Shown: positions 1 through 10,002 of the stretch, piece by piece
Numbering within the stretch: the stretch's first letter is position 1
Layout of the letters: every line of letters starts with the position of its first letter
Source: an uncultured Collinsella sp.
GTDB taxonomy: Bacteria > Actinomycetota > Coriobacteriia > Coriobacteriales > Coriobacteriaceae
Direction of reading: 5' to 3'
Length of the DNA stretch: 64,000 nt
NCBI GenBank assembly: GCA_937925715.1
Contig: CALAMG010000031.1
Location: 36,394-100,393 of the forward strand
Program-made: the position numbers and the translations under genes
The notes under the pieces: generated by a model
Told to the model about the DNA's origin: nothing
Seen by the model: the letters and a program-made list of their open reading frames with translations, nothing else
The model's database searches: none

Positions 1-63
1 GATAAGTACGATAGCTGCGAACAGTGCCAGGACATGCTTTTTAAAGAGCTTGAGAATCCTCAC
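1..63 (-). CDS. N-terminus of a membrane protein, probably an ABC exporter subunit (cut by window edge)
   Basis: A reading frame opens with GTG at 63 and runs off the window edge (21 codons seen). The GTG shares a GTGA overlap with the TGA stop of the MarR gene, so the two are translationally coupled. The visible residues are basic (ILKLFKKH) followed by a hydrophobic run (VLALFAAIVL), as at the start of the first membrane helix of a fused permease-ATPase exporter. MarR repressor followed by such exporters is a common operon type; the family assignment is inference from 21 residues and context only. Confidence 0.5.
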   Translation of the reverse strand, partial: MRILKLFKKHVLALFAAIVLI

Positions 64-509
64 TCGGCATCTCTCCTTTCTTGATTGCGGTCGATAATTT
101 TGTTGGCACGTCTTAGAAGGCGCACCATCTCTTGGGTATCTGTTTCGCCGAGCTGCTCGAGGAAAGCCGCGGTGCGCTCCTCGAATTCCCGGCGTTTGAT
201 TTCGAGATCCTGGAATCCCTTGTCGGTCACTATGACGTGTACGCGACGACGGTCGGTCTTTGAGTGCTCGCGCTCAATCCAACCCTTGGCCTCGAGGGCG
301 CGCAAGATATTGGCGATGCGGGCGCTCGAGACCCAGGCACGATCGGCGAGTTCGCTCGGCGTGAGCGAACCGCCAGCGAGCATGAGGGCGCGCATGACGG
401 CCATCTCGCCGCCGAGGGCTTTGTCCGCAAAACGCGAAATGCGCTGATGCATGCTGCCGAACTCGGTAAGGAGCTGACGCCCAAGTTCACGGAAATCGGT
501 ATCTTCCAC
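60..509 (-). CDS. MarR-family transcriptional regulator
   Basis: 149 aa, the usual MarR length. The winged helix-turn-helix lies at about residues 48-92: SELADRAWVSSARIANIL as the HTH, then the wing with the DRRR motif (86-89), followed by the long C-terminal dimerisation helices. MarR proteins bind palindromes as dimers and usually repress neighbouring efflux or stress genes when no ligand is bound. It is divergent from the SDR gene at 800 and overlaps the downstream transporter start by four bases, so it is probably the first gene of a regulator-exporter operon. The 290-base gap to the SDR gene should hold both promoters; I could not pick a convincing operator. Confidence 0.85.
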   Translation of the reverse strand: MEDTDFRELGRQLLTEFGSMHQRISRFADKALGGEMAVMRALMLAGGSLTPSELADRAWVSSARIANILRALEAKGWIEREHSKTDRRRVHVIVTDKGFQDLEIKRREFEERTAAFLEQLGETDTQEMVRLLRRANKIIDRNQERRDAE

Positions 510-799
510 CGAAAACCCCTAACACTAGAAACTATTTTCGGTGAAAGATGATACCCCTGCACGCACGCCCTATGCGGTAGATTTCTAAGCATGTCCCAAA
601 AATCTACTTGGCCGCTAGGCAATATTAAGAGTGCATTAAGACTTAAAATCATTCAATTGCTGAAGCGTTTCAAAGAACTACTATGCACGCGGTTAGGCGA
701 GGGGTTGTCACCACCATGACGACTGGGACTCATATAAGCGCCACGTGCGATGCTCCAACTTCCCGCAAGGAGACACCTTACATAAGGGGGAATGGAGTC

Positions 800-1549
800 A
801 TGGCATTTGACTTCACGGGCAAGACCGCGATTGTCACGGGCGGCACTCAGGGCATTGGCCTCGAGATCGCCAAGGGCATCGTCGCGGGCGGCGGACATGT
901 CGCGCTCATCGCAAGGAACGCTGCTAAGGGCGAGGCCGCTGTGGCCGAGCTTGGCGAGGGCAACAAGTTCTATCAGCTCGATGTCGCCGATGCGCCCAAG
1001 GCGCGCGAGACCGTCGAGCAGATTTTTACGGACCTGCCGCAAACCAACATCCTGATCAACTGCGCTGGCGTCATCAGCACCAAGAAGTTTGACGAGATCG
1101 ATGACACCGAGTGGCGTCGCACCATCGACATCAACCTCAACGGTACCTTCACTATGATGAACGCCGTGTACCCGCACTTTAAGGCGGCCCATGCCGGCAC
1201 TATCGTCAACGTGAGCTCTGTTGCGGGCAAGATCGGCGGCGGCCTGCTCGGCACCGCTGCCTACGCTAGCTCCAAGGCCGGTGTTAACGGTCTAACCAAG
1301 GCAGTCGCCAAGGAAGGCGGCAAGTTCGGCGTTCGCTGCAACGCCGTGTGCCCGTCGCTCACGTTGACCGATATGACCTCGATTCTCTCTGACGAGAACT
1401 CTCAGCGCATCATCAACGGTATCCCTCTGGGCCGCGCCGCCCAGGCCAGCGAGCCTGCGCAGATGGTGCTGTTCTTCGCTTCCGACCTCGCCAGCTTCGT
1501 GAACGGCGAGATCGGTGACTGCGACGGCGGCATCGTCCTGGACGGGTAA
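800..1549 (+). CDS. Short-chain dehydrogenase/reductase (KduD/FabG-like)
   Basis: 249 aa, typical of classical SDRs. Visible: the Rossmann cofactor motif TGGTQGIG (13-20), NCAG (87-90), catalytic Ser in NVSS (about 139), and YASSK with Tyr155 and Lys159. The start was chosen at ATG 800 (MAFDF) with an aagggggaatggag purine-rich leader; an upstream in-frame extension to 683 has no family support. The next gene is a 2-keto-3-deoxygluconate-permease-like transporter, so a role as a sugar-acid dehydrogenase (2-deoxy-gluconate 3-dehydrogenase type) is plausible, but SDR substrates cannot be read from sequence and a FabG-like role is not excluded. A terminator-like hairpin separates the two genes. 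Confidence 0.85.
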   Translation: MAFDFTGKTAIVTGGTQGIGLEIAKGIVAGGGHVALIARNAAKGEAAVAELGEGNKFYQLDVADAPKARETVEQIFTDLPQTNILINCAGVISTKKFDEIDDTEWRRTIDINLNGTFTMMNAVYPHFKAAHAGTIVNVSSVAGKIGGGLLGTAAYASSKAGVNGLTKAVAKEGGKFGVRCNAVCPSLTLTDMTSILSDENSQRIINGIPLGRAAQASEPAQMVLFFASDLASFVNGEIGDCDGGIVLDG

Positions 1550-1568
1550 TACCCCGCGAGGATTATTC

Positions 1569-1608
1569 GGCGACGGCTCCTGCGACTCGGGACCGTCGCC
1601 TTCTTTCT
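1569..1608 (+). terminator. Rho-independent terminator after the SDR gene
   Basis: Eight-base perfect stem GGCGACGG / CCGTCGCC (1569-1576 with 1593-1600) followed by the T-rich tail TTCTTTCT. It lies 20 bases after the SDR stop. Confidence 0.75.
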
Positions 1609-1657
1609 GACATAGGCGCGTGCGGCTACGATTCGCATGCATCCAAAGGAGATATAT

Positions 1658-2671
1658 ATGAGTGAATCGACTGCGGTGGAGGCGCCGGCGGCAAAGGAGC
1701 CGTTCTTTAAGATGTCCTCCATCCCGGGTGCCAATATTTTGGTGCCGCTTTTGCTGGGCTGCCTGCTCAACACGCTATTCCCCGACCTGTTCAAAACGCT
1801 CGGCAGCTTTACGCTTGGCATGACCCAGCAGGGCGCGGGCCCGCTCGTGGGCGCTTTTTTGCTCATCGTCGGTACGACGATTTCGTTTAAGAGCGCTCCT
1901 GCCGCCGCTGCCCGCGGTGCCATTATCATCGCCGTCAAGCAGATCGTGGTCGTTGCCGTGTCGCTGCTCATTCTTTATGTGTTCAACGACAACCTGTTTG
2001 GCATCTCTGCCATGGTGATGCTGGCGGCTTGCACCGGCGCCAACAACGCTATGTACGCTGGCCTGATGGGCACCATGGGCAATGAGGCCGAGCGTGGCGC
2101 TGTCGCCATCACCACGCTGGTTGTCGGCCCTCCGGTCACGATGATCGTGCTCGGCGCTGCCGGCCAGGCTCCGATCGGCTGGTCGCTCGTGGGTGCCATC
2201 CTGCCGATCGTCGTCGGCATTATTCTGGGCAACCTCTTCCCCAGCTTTAAGAAGATGATGGCACCGGCACTTTCCGCCGTCATCGTGCTCGTCTTCTTTG
2301 CCATGGGCTCGACCATGACCTTTGGCCAGCTCATTAATGGCGGTCTTCCCGGTATTCTGCTCGGCGTGATCTGCTCGGTGGTCTTTGCAATTCCCGTCAT
2401 CGCGGTCGATAAGCTCACGGGCGGTACGGGTGTCGCAGGTGCGGCCATTTCGAGCTGCGCCGGAGCTAATGTGGCTACGCCTGCTGCCATGGCAAGCGTC
2501 AACGGGGCCATGTACGGTGGCGCCGTGCTCGCGACGGCTACGGCACAGGTTGCAGCGTGCGCAATCGTGACGGCTATTTTGACCCCGCTGGTCACCAGCT
2601 GGTGCTACAAGCATTTTGAAGGCCAGGGTCACAGCAAGGCAACGACCGACAAGGCCGCCGCAGCCGCCTAA
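1658..2671 (+). CDS. 2-keto-3-deoxygluconate permease-like transporter (KdgT family)
   Basis: 337 aa, about ten hydrophobic segments, Gly/Ala-rich. The overall pattern (repeated small-residue helices, the TGANNAMYAGLMG stretch around residue 121 and the SSCAGANVATPAA stretch near 270) matches the KdgT group of secondary carriers, which import 2-keto-3-deoxygluconate by proton symport. Start ATG 1658 has an ideal aaaggaga Shine-Dalgarno at 1645-1652; the upstream in-frame ATG at 1637 has none. The C-terminal tail is short, charged and Ala-rich. Neighbouring SDR gene supports a sugar-acid theme. The KDG kinase and aldolase expected for this pathway are not in the window. Confidence 0.75.
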   Translation: MSESTAVEAPAAKEPFFKMSSIPGANILVPLLLGCLLNTLFPDLFKTLGSFTLGMTQQGAGPLVGAFLLIVGTTISFKSAPAAAARGAIIIAVKQIVVVAVSLLILYVFNDNLFGISAMVMLAACTGANNAMYAGLMGTMGNEAERGAVAITTLVVGPPVTMIVLGAAGQAPIGWSLVGAILPIVVGIILGNLFPSFKKMMAPALSAVIVLVFFAMGSTMTFGQLINGGLPGILLGVICSVVFAIPVIAVDKLTGGTGVAGAAISSCAGANVATPAAMASVNGAMYGGAVLATATAQVAACAIVTAILTPLVTSWCYKHFEGQGHSKATTDKAAAAA

Positions 2672-2710
2672 TGCCAAGCGGCAATCAAAGCTAAATAACT
2701 AGCCACGCCA

Positions 2711-2746
2711 CAGGGCGGCCCCGGGGGAAATTCCGTGGCCGCCCTG
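2711..2746 (+). terminator. Hairpin terminator after the KdgT-like gene
   Basis: Perfect ten-base stem CAGGGCGGCC / GGCCGCCCTG (2711-2720 with 2737-2746), 16-base loop, followed by a weak T-rich stretch (cagtttctgt). About 40 bases after the stop. Confidence 0.65.
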
Positions 2747-2752
2747 CAGTTT

Positions 2753-3139
2753 CTGTAGGGTCTCTGGGACACTTTATCCTGATAAAGCTGGCATAACAGC
2801 TAGGGTGAACGTCGTACAAAGGCAAGGAAAAAACCAAACAAATCGGTGAACGGTAGTTGTTCACGCTCGCATTTCCTGCGGATTTGTTAAAAACGCCCTA
2901 ATGGTATAAAAAAAGAAACATATAATAGCCATGATGAAGGGGGTGGCTATGTTATCCTTCTCAAACGGGTGAAATCTTGGGTTTTGGGTTGCAGTTCCAA
3001 GGTGGACAAACGTTTTTCCTGCACCAACGTGTGGTGAAGAACGGAAGAAGCCGGTAGTGCAAGCCGATAATTCAAGAATTCAATAAGCAGCGGTGTGAGA
3101 GAGCGCCGCATTACACGTAACTAGGAGCGTGGTTACACA
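2753..3139 (+). promoter_or_regulatory. Long upstream/leader region of the pyruvate formate-lyase locus
   Basis: Nearly 390 bases with no convincing gene. It contains the dyads TTTATC-CT-GATAAA (2773-2786) and GTGAAC-N7-GTTCAC (2846-2864), an A/T-rich stretch with TTGTTA at 2884 and possible -10 boxes TATAAA (2905) and TATAAT (2921). The transcript leader from there to the ATG at 3140 would be over 200 nt, long enough for structured control. A tiny reading frame at 2931-2972 (13 codons, internal ATG after aaggggg) may be chance. I searched for the ZTP (pfl) riboswitch pattern and did not recognise it. Confidence 0.4.
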
Positions 3140-5191
<2,052 letters not shown>

Positions 5192-5192
5192 C

Positions 5193-5252
5193 TATTGTTA
5201 GTGCTATACTAACAATAACGATTACTGATTAGTGCGCCGGTTCGGCCGGCGC
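5193..5252 (+). other. Two hairpins between the two PFL pieces
   Basis: The 84-base gap holds an A/T stem (5193-5202 with 5208-5217, TATTGTTAGT and its complement, five-base loop) and a G/C stem GCGCCGG-TTCGG-CCGGCGC (5234-5252). Neither has a T tract. They could stabilise mRNA ends or set the ratio of the two proteins. The first resembles a Rex-like TTGTTA...TAACAA dyad but the spacing is too long. Confidence 0.55.
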
Positions 5253-5275
5253 CTATCGATCGAAGGAGACACATT

Positions 5276-5527
5276 ATGAAGGTTTCTGAAGTTTCCGAGA
5301 CTCAGGCCGATAACCTGGTCCACATGCTCGACGCTTACGCCGAGAAGGGTGGCCACCACCTGAACATCAACGTCTTCAACCGTGAGACGCTGCTCGACGC
5401 TCAGGCTCACCCCGAGAAGTACCCGCAGCTGACCATCCGCGTTTCCGGCTATGCCGTGAACTTCCACACGCTCACCAAGGAGCAGCAGGACGAGGTCATT
5501 GCGCGTACCTTCCACGACAAGTTCTAA
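5276..5527 (+). CDS. grcA: Stand-alone glycyl-radical subunit (GrcA/YfiD-like) completing pyruvate formate-lyase
   Basis: 83 aa. It matches the missing C-terminal part of PFL: residues 26-83 contain GGHHLNINVFNRETLLDA, PEKYPQLTI and the radical motif RVSGYAV with Gly58, then TKEQQDEVIARTF. It has its own ATG and strong ribosome site (cgaaggagacacatt), so this is a real separate gene, not a frameshifted tail. In E. coli YfiD/GrcA replaces an oxygen-damaged radical domain of a full-length PFL; here the main protein has no such domain, so this subunit would be obligatory. The radical is presumably installed by the PflA at 12765. No full-length pflB is present in the window. Confidence 0.9.
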   Translation: MKVSEVSETQADNLVHMLDAYAEKGGHHLNINVFNRETLLDAQAHPEKYPQLTIRVSGYAVNFHTLTKEQQDEVIARTFHDKF

Positions 5528-5543
5528 AGGGGCTCAACTCCCG

Positions 5544-5687
5544 CAGGATCGCCGGGGCTGTTTGGGCTACCTCCCAAAACGTCCTCGGACATGCAAAGAG
5601 GCTCGCTGCGCACTTCGTGCGGCGAGCCTCTTTGCGTCCTGCGGAATGTTTTGGGAGGTAGCCCAAACAGCCCCGGCGGGGGTCCTG
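5544..5687 (+). repeat. Long two-storey hairpin, family 1 copy 1 (3' of grcA)
   Basis: Perfect 30-bp outer stem (5551-5580 with 5648-5677), internal loop strands GTCCTCGGACAT (5581-5592) and GTCCTGCGGAAT (5636-5647), then a perfect 14-bp inner stem (5593-5606 with 5622-5635) capped by a small CGCAC/GTGCG hairpin. Five more pairs (CAGGA/TCCTG) flank the outer stem. It starts about 23 nt after the grcA stop and reads in the gene's direction. No T tract. The arms share nothing with the other copies; the loop strands do. Confidence 0.9.
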
Positions 5688-5795
5688 TGTAGTCACCCTT
5701 TAGGCGGAACTCTCCTAATTATTTGGATGAGTCGTTTACTTACTTGTGCTGTTACCGTCTTCCCGCTGTTGTTGGGGTATGCTTTGTTCGTATGT

Positions 5796-5810
5796 AAACG
5801 TATGACATGT
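5796..5810 (+). promoter_or_regulatory. Putative LacI operator upstream of its own gene
   Basis: AAACGTATGACATGT matches the AAACGNWTGACATAT sites found three times before the GH32/PTS operon. It lies 17 bases before the regulator's ATG, which suggests autoregulation. Confidence 0.55.
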
Positions 5811-5827
5811 TGATGGGGGAGGGTGCT

Positions 5828-6838
5828 ATGGCTCACGAGAGTGCCCGTTCTAAGGATACGGCTAAGCCTGGCATCAAGGAAGTTGCAGCGGTGGCGGGGG
5901 TTTCGCCTACTACGGTATCTCGCGTGCTTAATAATCGCGGCTACATTAGCCAGGAAACCCGCGATAAAGTCCATGCGGCGATGGAGCGCATCAACTATAC
6001 GCCCAACGATATCGCCCGTGCCATGCTCAACGGTCGCCTGAATCTTATCGGTATGATCGTTCCCTTTGTGAGCAGCCCGTTCCATGCTCAGGTTGTGCAG
6101 GCGGTCGAGCGCACGTTAGCGGAAAACGGCTTTAAGATGTTGCTGTGCAACAGCGCCAATCGACCCGATCTTGAGCGTTCCTATATTGACATGCTCCGCC
6201 GCAATATGGTCGACGGCGTCATCGTCAACTCCCTCAATATCGGTGCCGAGGCATATGCCGAGATGGGCTTGAGCCTGGTTGGCATCGACTGCGATCTTGG
6301 CGAGGGCTCTGTCCAGATTGCAAGTGACAGCTATGGCATTGGCGAGCTCGCCACGCGCCGTCTGATTGATGACGGCTGCAGGCGTATCCTGTGCCTGCGC
6401 AGCAATAGCCGCATGCGCATGCCTGCCAATAAGCGTACCGATGCCTACCTCGATGTTGTTGAGCAGGCCGGTTTGTCCGCGCTTGTCCGTGAGGTTGAGT
6501 TCGTTAAGCCCGACGACGAAAAGGGCGCGGTCGTTGCGAAGATCCTCGATGAGAACCCCGATATTGACGGCATCTTTGCGGGAGACGATACGATGGCGGC
6601 CATCTGTCTCAACGTGATGAAGCAGCGCGGCTTGAGCGCTCCAGACGATATTAAGGTCGTGGGCGCGGATGGTGCCCGCCGAACTATGACGTTTATGCCT
6701 GACTTAACAACCGTACGTCAAGATATCGATCGCATCGGAGAGCTCGCGGCGCAATCCATCATCGCTCTTATTAACGGCGATAATCCCGAATCGAATATCA
6801 AGCTCCCCGTTGAACTCATTGAGGGCAAAACCGCGTAG
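5828..6838 (+). CDS. LacI-family regulator of the sucrose/fructan locus
   Basis: 336 aa. The N-terminal HTH and hinge are at about 15-62 (IKEVAAVAGVSPTTVSRVLN), followed by a periplasmic-binding-protein-like sensor domain (IGMIVPFVSSPFHAQVVQAVE onward) that would bind a sugar or sugar phosphate. Start ATG 5828 (MAHES) is preceded by ggggagggtgct; an earlier ATG at 5807 is less well placed. It sits directly before two GH32 genes and a PTS gene, and four copies of a common 15-bp motif flank it and the operon promoter. The simplest reading is a ScrR-like repressor released by a sucrose or fructose derivative; the ligand is inference. Confidence 0.88.
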   Translation: MAHESARSKDTAKPGIKEVAAVAGVSPTTVSRVLNNRGYISQETRDKVHAAMERINYTPNDIARAMLNGRLNLIGMIVPFVSSPFHAQVVQAVERTLAENGFKMLLCNSANRPDLERSYIDMLRRNMVDGVIVNSLNIGAEAYAEMGLSLVGIDCDLGEGSVQIASDSYGIGELATRRLIDDGCRRILCLRSNSRMRMPANKRTDAYLDVVEQAGLSALVREVEFVKPDDEKGAVVAKILDENPDIDGIFAGDDTMAAICLNVMKQRGLSAPDDIKVVGADGARRTMTFMPDLTTVRQDIDRIGELAAQSIIALINGDNPESNIKLPVELIEGKTA

Positions 6839-6891
6839 TTCATCCCGTGCCAAAAGAATTCCTCAAACGCCTCTGATGACCGTTCACCGGC

Positions 6892-6979
6892 ATATGTCAA
6901 CCGTTTGCCGACGACTGGAACTGCGAAAAGACGTATTGGTGTGAAAACGTTTGACATATGAAAACGATTGACATATCTT
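6892..6979 (+). promoter_or_regulatory. Operon promoter with three putative LacI operators
   Basis: Three copies of AAACGNWTGACATAT: inverted at 6892-6906, direct at 6945-6959 and 6962-6976. The second holds TTGACA (6951-6956) as a -35 box, 17 bases before TATCTT (6974-6979). Operators covering the -35 and spacer fit repression; the distant inverted site allows looping. Confidence 0.65.
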
Positions 6980-7021
6980 GCCATTGTACCGAGTTAGTAT
7001 GTCGTGGAAAGGAAGTCTCGG

Positions 7022-8404
7022 ATGCACAAGGTGTATTACCAGCCTGAGGGAATTTGGGTAGGCGACATCATGCCGTACGGCGAGGACGGCACGTTCTATC
7101 TCTATCATCAGCGTGACACGCGTAACCCCGAACCTTTCGGAGAGCCGTTTGGCTGGGCACTCGCTACGACCAAGGATTTCGTCAACTACAAGGACTTTGG
7201 CGAGAGCCTTGAGCGCGGCGGCGACGAGGAAGTCGACCAGTACATTTATGCCGGCACGGTGTTTAAGGTGGGCGACAAGTACCATGCGCTCTACACTGGT
7301 TGCAATCGCGATAAGGTCCGCGCACGTTTGATGAAGCAGGTTCTTCTTCACGCAACGAGCGACGACGCCGTCAAGTGGGAGAAGAACATCGCCGAGACGC
7401 TGCTTCCGCCCCAGGAGGGTTACGATGACCGCAACTGGCGCGATCCCTTTGTGCTTTGGGATGAGGAGAACGAAGAGTACATGCTCATCCTCGGCACGCG
7501 TGTGGGCGAGGACAAGCGTCTGATGACCGGCCGCCTGGTCAAGTTCACCTCCAAGGATCTGACCAACTGGGAGTTCCAGGGCGACTGGTGGAACCCGGGC
7601 CTGTACACCATGTTTGAGATGCCTGATCTCTTTAAGATGGGCGACTGGTGGTACCTCGTCTTTTCCGAGTACAGCGACGGCAACAAGACCCGTTACCGCA
7701 TGTCCAAGTCCATCAACGGTCCTTGGATTACCCCCGCTGACGACTCCTTCGACGGCCGCGCGTACTACGCCGCTCGCACCGCATTCGATGGCGAGCGTCG
7801 CGTTCTCTTTGGTTGGGTTCCTACGCGTGACGAGGGCGGCGACCCCAGCTCTTACCTATGGGGTGGCACCTTTATGCCCCTCGAGATCGTTCAGCGTGCC
7901 GACGGAACGCTCGGCACCAAGCTCCCCGACAGCATGCTTGGCGCCTTTGGCGAGGCTAAGGCAGTCGAGACCTTTGAGCTTTCCTGCGAGTCGGGCAAGG
8001 TCGAGCAGGTGCTCGCCGCGGATGCCGGCTCCACCTACTTGCTCGATGCCGACATTGAGCTCGGCGGTAACGCAGCCGGCTTCTCGGTCAAGTTCGCCGA
8101 GGACGCCGAGACCGGTCTTGCCTATGAGTTCCGCGCCAACCTGCGCGAGGGCAAGCTCGAGTTCACGCCGGCTCCCCAGTACCCGTGGTTCCAGGTCAAC
8201 AACATGGGCCTCGAGCGTCCGTTGTTCTTTAAGGGCGAGGGCACTCACCATGTGCGTCTGGTCGTCGACGACGACATCGCGACCATCTTTGTCGATGATG
8301 TTGCGCTCAACGCTCGCTTCTGCAACAAGCAGGGCCAGGGTGTGGCGCTTACCGTCACCGACGGTGCGCTCAAGTGCGCAAACGCAACGATCGCGTCTCT
8401 GTAG
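7022..8404 (+). CDS. Glycoside hydrolase family 32-like enzyme (variant active-site motif)
   Basis: 460 aa with an N-terminal five-bladed propeller domain and a C-terminal beta-sandwich. The nucleophile region reads WVGDIMPYG (12-20) instead of the usual WMNDPNG, with Asp15 as the likely nucleophile. RDPF (140-143) and EMPDLF (Glu199 as acid/base) replace RDP and ECPD. This fits a divergent GH32 beta-fructosidase-like enzyme acting on a fructose-containing substrate; another GH-J or GH43-like specificity is possible. Start ATG 7022 follows ggaaaggaagtctcgg; the GTG at 7004 lacks a site. No signal peptide, so it acts inside the cell on imported substrate. First gene of the LacI-controlled operon. 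Confidence 0.82.
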   Translation: MHKVYYQPEGIWVGDIMPYGEDGTFYLYHQRDTRNPEPFGEPFGWALATTKDFVNYKDFGESLERGGDEEVDQYIYAGTVFKVGDKYHALYTGCNRDKVRARLMKQVLLHATSDDAVKWEKNIAETLLPPQEGYDDRNWRDPFVLWDEENEEYMLILGTRVGEDKRLMTGRLVKFTSKDLTNWEFQGDWWNPGLYTMFEMPDLFKMGDWWYLVFSEYSDGNKTRYRMSKSINGPWITPADDSFDGRAYYAARTAFDGERRVLFGWVPTRDEGGDPSSYLWGGTFMPLEIVQRADGTLGTKLPDSMLGAFGEAKAVETFELSCESGKVEQVLAADAGSTYLLDADIELGGNAAGFSVKFAEDAETGLAYEFRANLREGKLEFTPAPQYPWFQVNNMGLERPLFFKGEGTHHVRLVVDDDIATIFVDDVALNARFCNKQGQGVALTVTDGALKCANATIASL

Positions 8405-8449
8405 CGGCAACGAACCGTTTTATGATTTAGAAAAGGAATGGAGAGGAAC

Positions 8450-9901
8450 ATGGACTACAAGGTAGTGTCCCAGCAAGTCGTCGACAACGTCGGCGGACTG
8501 GAGAACATCGAGGGCGCCACGCATTGCGTGACCCGTCTGCGTCTGGTGCTCAAGGATACGAGCAAATACAACAAGGCCGAGCTCGAGAACATCGATGGCG
8601 TCAAGGGCGTGCTGTACAACAGCGGCCAGCTCATGATCATCTTCGGTACCGGTACCGTCAACAAGGTTTACGATGAGTTTATGGCTCTGACGGGCGTTAA
8701 GGAGATCAGTGCTTCCGAGGTCAAGGGCGCTGAGGCGGACAAGAAGGGCAAGTTCTTCTCGGTCCTCAAGGTATTCTCGGACATCTTTATCCCCATCATT
8801 CCCGCCTTCGTCGGCGCTGCAATCATCATCGGCCTTAAGTCGCTGATCGTTGCCAACGGCCTCTTTGGCATGGAAGGCAGCCTCGCCGATCACAGCGAGT
8901 TCCTCAAGAACCTCGCAAGCTTCTTTGCCATTATCGCCACCACGTTCGACTACCTGCCTGTCCTGGTTATGTACAGCGCGGTCAAGCGTTTTGGCGGTAA
9001 CCCGATCCTGGGCATCCTCGTCGGTATCGTCATGGTTCACCCGAGCCTTATGAACCGCAACACGTTCGTTATGGACCCGACGGGTGCTGAGTATTGGAAC
9101 TTCGGTCCGCTATCCATTCCCATGGTTGCTTTCCAGGGCGGCGTATTCCCTGCAATCCTGACTGCCTGGTTTATGGCCAAGGTCGAAAAGATTGCCCAGA
9201 AGTACATCCCCGAGGTCGTTTCGTTCGTCTTTGTCCCGACCGTTACCCTGATTCTTGCTAACGTCGCCCTGTTCACCGTGTTCGGCCCGCTCGGCAACCT
9301 GATCGGTGACGTCCTCGCCGGCGTAATCGATATCCTGTACAACAGGATGGGCGTCTTTGGTGCCTTTGTCTTCGCCGCGTTCCTGCAGCCGCTCGTCGTT
9401 ACCGGTACGCATCAGTTCATCCAGGGTATCGAGGCAAACCTTGTTGCCACGACTGGCTTCAACTACATCCAGGCCATCTGGTCGGTTTCCATCATCGCCC
9501 AGGGCGGCGGCGCCATCGGTATGTACCTCATTCACAAGAAGCACTCCAAAGAGCGCAACATCTGCATGTCGTCCTTTATCCCGACGCTGGTCGGAATCTC
9601 CGAGCCCGCTATCTTTGCTGCAAACATGCGCTATTCGATCATTCCGTTCATCTGCGCATGCATCGGTGCAGGCTGCGGCGGTGCCTTCGTCAAGCTCTTT
9701 GAGGTGCGCGCTATCGGTCAGGGTCTGACCGGCGTGCTTGGCCTGCTCATCGTCACGCCCGAGACCCTCGTGTGGTATGTGGCTGGCAATCTCATCGCCT
9801 TTATCGTGCCGATCGTCTTGATCTTTGCCTACAACAAGGCAAAGGGCGTGCCGACCACCGATGAAGAGGGCGCTGGCGCTGGCTTCGACGTTAGCTTCTA
9901 G
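8450..9901 (+). CDS. PTS sucrose-type transporter, fused IIBC
   Basis: 483 aa. The EIIB domain (1-80) carries the phosphorylated Cys26 in GATHCVTRLRL. The EIIC domain (about 105-470) has ten or so membrane segments and the PTS-Glc-superfamily sugar-site motif GISEPAIFAANMRY (about 383-396). No EIIA domain is attached, so it depends on a IIA from elsewhere. Start ATG 8450 with GAGAGG just upstream is preferred over ATG 8438, which has almost no spacing. Lying between two GH32 genes, sucrose or a related beta-fructoside is the likely substrate, imported as the 6-phosphate. Confidence 0.88.
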   Translation: MDYKVVSQQVVDNVGGLENIEGATHCVTRLRLVLKDTSKYNKAELENIDGVKGVLYNSGQLMIIFGTGTVNKVYDEFMALTGVKEISASEVKGAEADKKGKFFSVLKVFSDIFIPIIPAFVGAAIIIGLKSLIVANGLFGMEGSLADHSEFLKNLASFFAIIATTFDYLPVLVMYSAVKRFGGNPILGILVGIVMVHPSLMNRNTFVMDPTGAEYWNFGPLSIPMVAFQGGVFPAILTAWFMAKVEKIAQKYIPEVVSFVFVPTVTLILANVALFTVFGPLGNLIGDVLAGVIDILYNRMGVFGAFVFAAFLQPLVVTGTHQFIQGIEANLVATTGFNYIQAIWSVSIIAQGGGAIGMYLIHKKHSKERNICMSSFIPTLVGISEPAIFAANMRYSIIPFICACIGAGCGGAFVKLFEVRAIGQGLTGVLGLLIVTPETLVWYVAGNLIAFIVPIVLIFAYNKAKGVPTTDEEGAGAGFDVSF

Positions 9902-9940
9902 TTGAGCCGTTCAGTGTAATCTGAGGATAAGTCCATTTGA

Positions 9941-9978
9941 GGAAGGGCGTTCGACTCGTGTGAGTCGAGCGTCCTTCC
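9941..9978 (+). terminator. Strong hairpin between the PTS gene and the second GH32 gene
   Basis: A 16-bp stem with two G-T pairs (9941-9956 with 9963-9978) and a six-base loop. No T tract follows, so it may be a processing or attenuation site rather than a full terminator. Confidence 0.55.
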
Positions 9979-10002
9979 CCATAGACGAGAAAGTCAACGG
10001 CG

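Noticed and set aside
2931..2972. Leader peptide of 13 codons before pflB
   Set aside because: Short and without regulatory codon runs; may be chance. Mentioned only in the leader entry.
2930..3060. ZTP (pfl-type) riboswitch upstream of pflB
   Set aside because: The conserved core of that riboswitch could not be found; the PFL gene is fermentative and not in a purine or folate context.
5499..5813. Open frames on both strands across the family 1 hairpin after grcA
   Set aside because: Symmetry of the palindrome keeps frames open; no start site or homology.
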